64,000 bases of DNA from NCBI GenBank assembly GCA_963580285.1, contig OY757014.1, forward strand, positions 14,832,725 to 14,896,724. The letters are read 5' to 3'. Origin of the DNA: Lucinisca nassula. Lineage: Eukaryota > Mollusca > Bivalvia > Lucinida > Lucinidae. Made by a program: the position numbers and the translations under genes. Positions 55,790 to 64,000 of the stretch are shown here, one piece after another. The notes below the pieces were generated by a model. The model made no database searches. It saw only the letters and a program-made list of their open reading frames with translations, and was not told where the DNA came from. Every line of letters starts with the position of its first letter. Position 1 is the stretch's first letter.

Positions 55790-57257
55790 CCTCTCTGGTG
55801 CTTATGCACATCTAAATTATTTTAGTAGATATATGGTAGGGCGGTGCGAGTGAAATATTTTAGGTGAAATATGGTACGCAAACTGTGCTGCTCCACGAAC
55901 AAGTCATGCACATATCATACGATGTATGCATGAGTGGCTTATAGAGAGCTGTTTTTTACAATACAGGGGGGCCGCTATAAGGCCGAGTCCTATAGAATTT
56001 GCCTAAAAATCGCCAACCGCCAAATTGTGCCATATATGATTTTTATTCCCGTCACGTGTTGTGTGGGTGTTCGTTTTGACAGGAGCCATGTCATTGATTT
56101 ATAGGGTCGTTTCATCAATTTTTCCTATGGGAAATATACTATTTGAACGCAAATCCATTATCTACTCGATTTTTGCTATCTAGCTTTATTTGTGGCCGGT
56201 ATCTCCACCTCGCCACGAATTGAGCAAGGTAATATGAGTAGGCATGATTTTCTGGTAGTATTCATAGATATATAAACCCTGCGAAAAACGAACACTTTAG
56301 CAGCAGGTCAAGTTGTAACGTATACCTACAACATCGTGTCGGGAAATAGAAAGTGTATTGAAAGGTATGTTAAATCTATGTTTAGTATTATTTTTGTATG
56401 AACATGCTTGTAGGTTTTGGAGGGGTTTACTTCTAGTATACCCCAACTTTCTGAAGCCTATTCTGAATTCACTGTTGTGGCCTGTAGTGATTAGGCTACT
56501 AGTTTTGCCAGCTAGACGTCGCAGGATTGATCCCAGGCTTCTCCAGTAGTAGAATGAGTCTTTCTAAGTGAGGTCCTGTCTCATGCTGACCCTAGATGTT
56601 GGTGAGACGTAAAGTTTGGACACCCGCTCATTCTAGATTCATTTAGGCTTTTAGACCCCTTTTGTAGAATGTAATTAATAAACGCCGGGTCACTTGTTTG
56701 ATCCATGACTTTTGACTAGCTGTGGTTAGAAAACCGTGGTTCCGTCCCAATATGATATTAGGTGTAGAGGGACGTAAACTTAAGACGGGTTTAACCATAT
56801 CTTCATCATCAGGGCAAACTCTTACAAGAGCCTGTTGGGTTATCCGTGATGATGAACCGTAATGAATTTTATTTTACAAGCATGTTCACGTTGATTAGAA
56901 ATAATTTTGTTCAAGAAGAATTACGAGTTCATTTTGTAATGATGCCGTTTTTGTCTGATAACTCAGTTTGTGCATGTATGTACATATAAAGAACGTGATG
57001 ATGATAAGTGGGAGTATTTGGTCGCCACACGTCATAACGGCCTATGCGGCGGGGATGACGTCAGCTGCGTCATCGGCGTCGCGAGGACGGTTGTGACGGT
57101 GCCTACCAAATACAGAGTGAATTTACGGCAAACAGTGTTGGCCCTTATGAGACACTAACAAATGTTGTGGATTATAGATGAAAATCTTCTGTTGTAGTTT
57201 CTATCTGTTATTAATGTATTGAATTTGTGAATAGCTATATTTGTGAGCCGTGTCGCG
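55790..57257 (+). other. LTR-A 3' non-coding region with decayed SINE1
   Basis: No frame over 63 codons and no envelope-like features. 56485-56640 is a decayed SINE1 (GTCGCAGGATTGATCCCAGG, GGTGAGACGTAAAG). This region is where RT-RNase H would be expected in an integrase-first element. A weak purine run, GGAGAAGGA, straddles the LTR start. Confidence 0.6.
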
Positions 57258-58312
57258 GAGAAGGATATGAAATAGAGATTGTTATGTTTCCTGTAATTGG
57301 CAGCTGACCAGGTAGCGCAAAGGCGTGGTCTGTTCAATTGCCTCTTACTTGTGATAATGTAGTGAGCACAAATTTGATGAGTATTATGCTCAGTAGTAGT
57401 GAGCATTAATTGATTTCTGTAGTGCTCAGTAAGGAAACATGAACTTTGAGTATTATTGTGTCAAGCGCTGGGTGCTGATAATTTGATGCACAGTCAAGTT
57501 GAGTTCTGCTGTACGGTTATTTGTCGCATGCACTAATCAGCCTGTATGTCTGGTCGGCGCATGCGCAATAACGGTATAGGCATGAACATATTCTTACTTC
57601 TCCGGGAGGGGGATCATGATATAGCATGTATGTTTTGTGACTCGTGTCTTAGTCCAGTTATCGTAATTTGCAGGCACAACAATGTGTGACCTGCTGCTCC
57701 CTGCTTCATAGCAGCAGGTACTGGTACGACGCTAGGCGTTAGGGTCCAGCAAGGGCGGACAGACCGCCGTAATCAGCGTAGACCAGAATCAGAATCATTG
57801 TTCATTGTCAACAAATGTGAGACCATGAAAGAGGTCAACTAACCTGCAGGATATTCGGACGATCGCTAAACCTGTGATCGGCAAATTTGTGATCGGCAAC
57901 TATGTCGATAGACTAGTGTGCAGTTTGCACTAGTTCGCGAGAGGAAGTGTCACGCGAGAGGGGGATTCACCCTAAGTTATAAACTGGCCAGTCGCGTCTT
58001 GTGTTGTTTTTTTTTTTTGTTTTTGTTGTTGTTTTTGTTGTTTGCTTCTGTAGGTATTCACGTCACCCGTTCCGAGCACAGAACATTGTTTTGCCTTCGG
58101 AGCGGACGTCGTGAGTTGGCTACAGAAGCAACAAATTGTGATGTTTTGTGTTAGTAAGTGTTGTATGTAGATACTGTAAATAAAATACATGTCATTCATC
58201 TAACATCTTTCTTGTGCCTTACCCCACAGCTGCCCGTACACCTGTCAGAGATCACGCTCGGTTGTCTTGTCAGCATGGGGGTTTGCGGGACGCCGTAAAC
58301 CCACATGTAACA
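57258..58312 (+). repeat. LTR-A 3' LTR
   Basis: 1055 bp, colinear with 49474-50528. It carries AATAAA (about 58179) where the 5' LTR has AATAATTC. The 78-residue frames inside it are non-coding. Confidence 0.9.
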
Positions 58313-59927
58313 TATCCACAATACGAAAGGAGAAGTATTCCTATATAGGTATTTCTGCCTCTTCACACCATTTCAAGATGAAAGAAGACAACCTGTCTGA
58401 ATTATCCCAGATACGAAAGGAGAAGTATTCCTGTCTAGGTATTTCTGCCTCTTCATACCATTTCAAGATGAAAGAAGACAACCTGTCTGAAGTATCCTAG
58501 ATACGAAAGGAGAAGTATTCCTGTCTAGGTATTTCTGCCTCTTCATACCGTTTCAAGATGAAAGAAGACAACCTGTCTGAATAATCCACATTATGATAGA
58601 AGAAGTATTCCTGTCTAGGTATTTCTGCCTCTTCATACCATTTCAAGATGAAAGAAGACTTCCCTGAATTATCCACAATACGAAAGGAGAAGTATTCCTG
58701 TCTAGGTATTTCTGCCTCTTCATACCATTTCAAGATGAAAGAAGACAACCTGTCTGAATTATCCTAGATACGAAAGGAGAAGTATTCCTGTCTAGGTATT
58801 TCTGCCTCTTCATACCTTTTCAAGATGAAAGAAAACTTTCCAGAATTATCCTAGATACAAAAAGAGAAGTATTACTGTCTAGGTATTTCTGCCTCTTCAT
58901 ACCATTTCAAGATGAAAGAAGACAACCTGTCTGAATTATCCTAGATACGAAAGGAGAAGTATTCCTGTCTAGGTATTTCTGCCTCTTCATACCATTTCAA
59001 GATGAAAGAAGACTTCCCTGAATTATCCACAATACGAAAGGAGAAGTATTCCTGTCTACGTATTTCTGCCTCTTCATACCATTTCAAGATGAAAGAAGAC
59101 AACCTGTCTGAATTATCCCAGATACGAAAGGAGAAGTATTCCTATCTAGGTATTTCTGCCTCTTCATACCATTTCAAGATGAAAGAAGACAACCTGTCTG
59201 AATTATCCACATTACGATAGGAGAAGTATTCCTGTCTAGGTATTTCTGCCTCTTCATACCATTTCAAGATGAAAGAAGACTTCCCAGAATTTTCTTAGAT
59301 ACAAAAGGAGAAGTATTCCTGTCTAGGTATTTCTGCCTCTTAATACCATTTCAAGATGAAAGAAGACAACCTGTCTGAATTATCCTAGATACGAAAGGAG
59401 AAGTATTCCTGTCTAGGTATTTCTGCCTCTTCATACCTTTTCAAGATGAAAGAAAACTTCCCAGAATTATCCTAGAAACAAAAGGAGAAGTATTCCTCTC
59501 TAGGTATTTCTGCCTTTTCATACCATTTCAAGATGAAAGAAGACAACCTGTCTGAATTATCCTAGATACGAAAGGAGAAGTATTCCTGTCTAGGTATTTC
59601 TGCCTCTTCATACCATTTCAAGATGAAAGAAGACTTCCCTGAATTATCCACAATACGAAAGGAGAAGTATTCCTGTCTACGTATTTCTGCCTCTTCATAC
59701 CATTTCAAGATGAAAGAAGACAACCTTTCTGAATTATCCCAGATACGAAAGGAGAAGTATTCCTGTCTAGGTATTTCTGTCTCTTCATTCCTTTTCAAGA
59801 TGAAAGAAGACAACCTGTCTGAATTATCCACAATACGAAAGGAGAAGTATTCCTATCTAGGTATTTCTGCCTCTTCATACCATTTCAAGATGAAAGAAGA
59901 CAACCTGTCAGAATTATCCTAGATATA
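58313..59927. repeat. codon-phased minisatellite, right block
   Basis: About 18 units, mainly 90 bp with 87 bp units interspersed. Where TCC is followed by CAGATA or ACAATA rather than TAGATA, two to four units join into one open frame (for example 59623-59922 plus, 59831-59562 minus). It starts mid-unit (TATCCACAATACGAAAGG) directly after the LTR. 59930-60190 has no recognised feature apart from a decayed FB3-like word near 60015. Confidence 0.92.
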
Positions 59928-60241
59928 TGGATATCTCGAGCTATGGGAATAATATTTAAGGGACTAAAAAGTGAGTTCATATAAACCCATGCATACTTTC
60001 AGGAAATAGTATAGACTCTTATCAGACACCGCGTTCTGAGTCTACCGTGACGTTTTGCCAGTGTACCACAAAAGGGGCGCCAGGCGTTTACGGCTTACAT
60101 GTAACTATGGTAAATGGACCCAGCGGAGTTTCACTGTATTACTAAAATCTATTTTAAAATTATCGTCTCTGAAGCCATTACGTTGAAAACTTTATTGTCT
60201 ACGTAGACTATCTAAGTTTGACTTTTGCCCAGAAAACATAG

Positions 60242-62471
60242 ACAAGAGGGCCATGATGGTTCTAATTCGCTCACCTGAGGTAAGAGATAAACAAGTGAGT
60301 TCCAGGGTGGGGCAATTCCCAGGGCTATAATTTGAACAATTTTGGTAAAGGTCCACTAGATGAAGCTTCATACCAAATATCAAAGACCTGGGCCTTCTGG
60401 TTTCAGATAAGAAGATTTCAAAGGTTTTCCCTATATAGGCCTATGTAAAATCAGTGAGCCCAACCATGGGGGAAGTTTTGGTCCCTGGGCTATAATTTGA
60501 ACAATCTTTGTAGAGGTCCACTAGATTAAGCTTCATACTAACTAGCAAAGACCTGGGGCTTCTGGTTTCAGATAAGAAGATTTTTAATGGTTTTCTCGAA
60601 ATAAGCCTATGTAAAACCAGTCGGCCTTTGCGCGCGGGGGGGGGGGGGCATTTTTGGCCCCAGGGCTTTAATTTGAACAATCTTGGTAGAGGTCCACCAG
60701 ATGAAGCTTCATACCAAATACAAAAGACCTAGGCCTTCTGGTTTCAGACAAGATGATTTTTAAAGGTTTTCTCTATATAAGCCTATGTAAAACCGGTGGG
60801 CCCTGGCGGGGGGGGGGGGGATGCATTTTTGGCCCCAGAGATATAATTTGAACAATCTTGGTAGAGGTCCACTAGATGAAGCTTCATGCCAAATATCAAA
60901 GAAATGGGCCTTCTGGTTTCAGACAAGAAGACTTTTGAAGGTTTTCCCTATATAAAACCTATGTAAAACAAGTGAGCCCCAGGGCCATAATTCGAGCAAA
61001 CTTTGTCGAGGTCCACTAGATAAAGCTGCATATCAAATATCACAGGCCTGGGCCTTCTGGTTTCAGACAAGAAGATTTTTGAAGGTTTTCCCTATATAAG
61101 CCTATGAAAAACCAGTGGGCCCCGGCGCGGGGTTATTTTTGGCCCCAGGACAATCATTTGAACAATCTTGGTAGAGGTCCACAAGATGAAGCTTCATACC
61201 AAATATTAAAGACCTGGGCCTTCTGGTTTCAGACAAGAAGATTTTTGAAGGTTTTCCCTATATAAGCCTGTGTAAAACAAGTGGGCCCCCGAAGCGGGGG
61301 CATTTTTGGTCCCAGGGCCATTCGAACAAACTTTGTCGAGGTCCACTAGATAAAACTTCATACCAAATATCACAGGCCTGGGCCTTCTGGTTTCAGACAA
61401 GAAGATTTTTCAAGGTTTTCCCTATATAAGCATATGTAAAACCAGTGGGCCCCGGCGCGGGGTTATTTTTGGCCCCAGGACTATAATTTGAACAATGTTG
61501 GTAGAGGTCCGAAAGATGAAGCTTCATACCAGATATCAAAGACCTGGGCCTTCTGGTTTCAGACAAGAAGATTTTTAAATGTTTTCCCTATAAAAGCATA
61601 TGTAAAACCGGTGGGCCCCAGCGCGGGGAAATTTTTGGCCCCAGGGCTATAATTTGAACAAACTTGGTAGAGGTCCATTAGAAGAAGCATCGTACCAAAT
61701 ATCAAAGACCTGAGCCTTCTGGTTTCATACAAGAATGTTTTTAAAGGTTTTCCCTATATAAGCCTATGTAAAAGAAGTGGGCCCCGGCGCGGGGACATTT
61801 TTGGCCCCAGGGCCATAATTTGAACAATCTTGGTCGAGGTCCACTAGATGAAGCTTCATACCAAATATCAAAGGTCTGGGCCTTCTGGTTCCAGACAAGA
61901 AGATTTTTGAAGGTTTCCCTATATAAGCCTCTGTAAAACCAGTGGGCCCCGGTGCGGGGTTATTTTTGGCCCCAGGGCTATAATTTGAACAATCTTGGTT
62001 GAGGTCCACAAGATGAAGCTTCATACCAAATATAGAAGACCTGGGCCTTCTGGTTTCAGATAAGAAGATTTTTAAAGGTTTTCCCTATATAAGCCTTTGT
62101 TAAACCGGTGGGCCCCAGCGCGGGGGCATTTTTGGCCAAAGGGCTGTAATTTGAACAATCTTGGTAGAGGTCCATTAGAAGAAGCTTCATACCAAACATC
62201 AAAGTCCTGGGCCTCCTGGTTTCATACAAGAAGATTTTTAAAGGTTTTTTCTTATTTTCCCCTTTTCGTTGCCATTGCAACCAGAGTTCTGCATGGAATT
62301 GAATTATTTGAACAACTTCTGGAGAGGACCACCTAAGGATCATTTCTACCAAGTTTTGTCAAAATTTGTTCAGTTGTTTAGGAGGAGATGTTGTTTAAAG
62401 AAATTGTGAACGGACGGACGGACGGACGACGACGACGGACGGTGATCGATCACAATAGCTCACCCTGAGCT
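60242..62471 (+). mobile_element. Pearl-like cassette PL2 with ~165 bp satellite core
   Basis: Starts ACAAGAGGGCCATGATGG then CGCTCACCTGAGG. It ends with a GGACGGACGGACGGACG tract, CACAATAGCTCACCCTGAGCT and AAAAA. The start word, the GGACGG tract and the GAGCT end match PL1, but the core satellite is unrelated. It has no genes. Copy B of the surrounding duplication gives the empty site. Confidence 0.75.
60300..62260 (+). repeat. ~165 bp tandem satellite, about 12 units
   Basis: Landmarks are TTTGAACAATCTTGGTAGAG, GTCCACTAGATGAAGCTTCA, GACCTGGGCCTTCTGGTTTC, AGACAAGAAGATTTTTAAAG and GTGGGCCCCGGCGCGGGG. Unit spacing is 151-182 bp. A G run of variable length (about 60634-60648, 60810-60820) marks some units. 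Minus-strand frames over it are repeat artefacts. Confidence 0.9.
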
Positions 62472-62999
62472 AAAAAGGATATGACTGGTTGAGTGTTATT
62501 TTCAATTGACTGGTCATCATTGTTATTTGACACAATGATTAAAATCCAGGAATAGCCAGAGCAAAAAAAAAAAACATGCATATATTTTGCGTCTATAATA
62601 CAGTACAGCTGTTGTTTGTTTATTTCAGTTTCCTTTAAAACGATTGTTAGACGGCCAGTTGGGATTATGTTTTTTTTTTCCTAAAGGTTAATCTGCGATG
62701 CGAATTGAAAGAAAACGTAAATGTAGGAAGATGTATCTGTTCTTTTGAGTTTTCGCAAATAGGAGTCGTTTTCAGAGAACGTGTTTTGCTAATATAAGAA
62801 ATTGGAGTGAACATTTAGAAATTCATAATTCAAATCTTTCGCTGTTATACACTTCCATATTTACTGTCACACTAATGCAACACACACATGACAAAACATG
62901 CCATTTTACTTTCAAACCTTTTGTATGTGCTAAGCGTAGTCTCAAACTTTTTGTAAAAGCTAATACACCTTAGGTAAAAAAGCTTGAGTTTCCAGGGTT

Positions 63000-63760
63000 A
63001 TTGTCTACGGGCGTAGACAATCTTAAGGATGTTAAGGATGACTTTTGCCCCAGAAACAGTTAAGAAAAGGTCATGACTAGTTGAATGCTATATTCTATTG
63101 ACTGGTCATCATTGTTATTTGTCACAGTGATTAAAAACCGGAAATGACCGGAACTCTTCCGTACATTTATCACACCTGCTTCGCTTACAAAATAAACATG
63201 TTTTCTGGGTTCACATGATGCTGACTTCCCTACCATGATACAGTGCAATTATTTTGTTTGTTTTCAGTAAAAGAATGTAGATATATCTATTATATTGATT
63301 ATTTGAAACTGGGATCTTTCGCCACTATACAAGTTTCTCTATTTACTGGCACACACATGAACACTTTTGTCATTTGACTTTCAACGGGAGGTCACGGATT
63401 CGATCCCGGGCCGCGACATACCAAAGTCATTAAAAATGGTACTAGCTGCTCCTCGCTTGGCACTCAGATTTACGGGGTAGAGCTAGGACTGGTCGACCCA
63501 GTGTCAGGATAATGTGACTGGGTGTGGTATCATGTAATGTGTCTGGGACATGATACTTCAGTGAGGCAGCACTATAAAAGTGAGCATTGAGCTCCCTGTC
63601 GCAACCAGACACCGTCGTGATATGACTGAAAAATTGTTGAAAGCGACGTTAAACCCGAATTCACACACACACACTCAGTCCTATGAGTGTGCTCAGCGTA
63701 GGCTCAAGCTTTTTGTAAAAGCTTATACTTGTACTAATTTATTTTCGTTCGACTGCTCAA
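63000..63760. repeat. local duplication copy B, with SINE insertion
   Basis: GACTTTTGCCCCAGAAACAG, AAAAGGTCATGACTAGTTGA, GACTGGTCATCATTGTTATT, then after the SINE GTGCTCAGCGTAGGCTCAAG and CTTTTTGTAAAAGC, parallel copy A. Confidence 0.75.
63385..63680 (+). mobile_element. tRNA-derived SINE with Meta-SINE-like centre (SINE3)
   Basis: Box B-like GGTCACGGATTCGATCCCG, central GTGTCAGGATAATGTGACTG and GGGACATGATACTTCAGTGA with GGCAGCACTATAAAAGT, then GAAAGCGACGTTAAACCCGA and an (AC)n tail. The central part resembles the conserved domain of the Meta-SINE superfamily as I remember it. It interrupts duplication copy B. Confidence 0.75.
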
Positions 63761-63891
63761 GCTTAGGGTAGAGTAGGGCAGTGGCATTACGTGTTTTCTT
63801 CAAGGACACGCCTCGCCGGATTCGTGGCCCGATTCGAACCCACAATCTCTCGAAAGTCGAACGCGCTAACCACTGAGCTACCGAGGCCGCC
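63758..63891 (-). mobile_element. tRNA-derived SINE head (SINE4)
   Basis: Minus strand GGCGGCCTCGGTAGCTCAGT and GGTTAGCG (box A), then GTGGGTTCGAATCGGG (box B), then the body GTGTCCTTGAAGAAAACACG and TAATGCCACTGCCC. The body also occurs at 41085-41130. 63892-64000 holds nothing recognised. Confidence 0.7.
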
Positions 63892-64000
63892 AGGTGTTAT
63901 TTTTGCAAAATGTGTTTTCGGAGATTGAGGCTCAATCCGCCTGTGTTCTGGCTTCATTGGGAGTTTAACAATCCAGACAGGATTACAGTCGAACTTCAAT

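Larger units (their letters stand above)
49474..58312 (+). mobile_element. Ty3/gypsy-type LTR retroelement lacking RT (LTR-A)
   Basis: 8839 bp: two 1055 bp LTRs, tRNA-Leu-type primer site, gag (partly duplicated), protease, integrase, then about 1.7 kb of non-coding sequence. There is no reverse transcriptase. Protease runs directly into the integrase zinc domain, and an RNase H-like end follows the integrase, which suggests the integrase-first order of Gmr1-like elements. It sits inside the 87/90 bp minisatellite. The LTRs are nearly identical, so insertion is recent, yet the copy carries stops and could move only with help from another element. No target duplication is visible. Confidence 0.88.
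60198..62990. repeat. local duplication copy A, split by PL2
   Basis: GACTTTTGCCCAGAAAACATAG before PL2, and GGATATGACTGGTTGAGTGT, GACTGGTCATCATTGTTATT and GCTAAGCGTAGTCTCAAACT after it, match copy B (63000-63760) in the same order. Confidence 0.75.

Noticed and set aside
55790..57257. Possible envelope-like gene after the integrase in LTR-A
   Set aside because: No frame longer than about 63 codons and no signal peptide or membrane segment pattern. The region also contains a decayed SINE.
49469..58318. Candidate target duplication around LTR-A
   Set aside because: The left flank (AAGAT, or GGATA if the LTR starts at 49484) and right flank (TATCC) do not match directly. GGATA and TATCC are only reverse complements of each other.
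58313..59927. Regularly spaced repeats that could be mistaken for a CRISPR array
   Set aside because: The whole 87/90 bp unit is repeated, with no unique spacers, and the context is a eukaryotic minisatellite.
63795..63891. tRNA-like sequence with good boxes A and B (minus strand)
   Set aside because: Its downstream body recurs at 41085-41130, marking it as a SINE head rather than a tRNA gene.

Overview
The window is eukaryotic, from an invertebrate and most likely a bivalve mollusc. This is an inference from three things: one intron-containing GPCR gene, very dense short repeats, and tandem-repeat cassettes ending in GGACGGACGG / GAGCTAAAAA of the Pearl-like type known from bivalves. There is no operon structure. 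Nearly every open frame is either a transposable-element relic or a by-product of a microsatellite.

Only one host gene is convincing: a two-exon prostanoid receptor of EP4 type on the minus strand (exons 23206-22358 and 18743-17994, about 532 aa). Its 3.6 kb intron is full of repeats.

Layout. 1-503: mariner transposase relic. 600-10200: short foldback elements, SINEs and degenerate satellites. 10240-13970: PHD-finger plus endonuclease part of a non-LTR retrotransposon, split by a 2.5 kb Pearl-like cassette with a 161 bp satellite. 14053-17023: foldback transposon with ~600 bp inverted arms and a TATATC target duplication. 17994-23206: receptor gene. 24208-27447: minus-strand LTR element carrying only a decayed gag-like zinc-knuckle gene. 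27450-47930: SINEs, foldback elements and microsatellites, many nested. 47936-59927: an 87/90 bp codon-phased minisatellite split by an 8.8 kb Ty3/gypsy LTR element (49474-58312). 60242-62471: a second Pearl-like cassette with a different satellite, inside one copy of a local duplication. 63385-63891: two tRNA-derived SINEs.

The most notable observations are as follows. The 8.8 kb LTR element has gag, protease and integrase but no reverse transcriptase. A short RNase H-like C-terminal remnant lies after the integrase, which points to the integrase-first (Gmr1-like) gene order followed by loss of RT-RH. The gag-only LTR element has recognisable LTR, PBS and PPT structure and a SINE in only one LTR. 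Two cassettes share their ends but carry unrelated satellites. Several insertion events can be read exactly, because the interrupted sequence or an empty paralogous site is also in the window.
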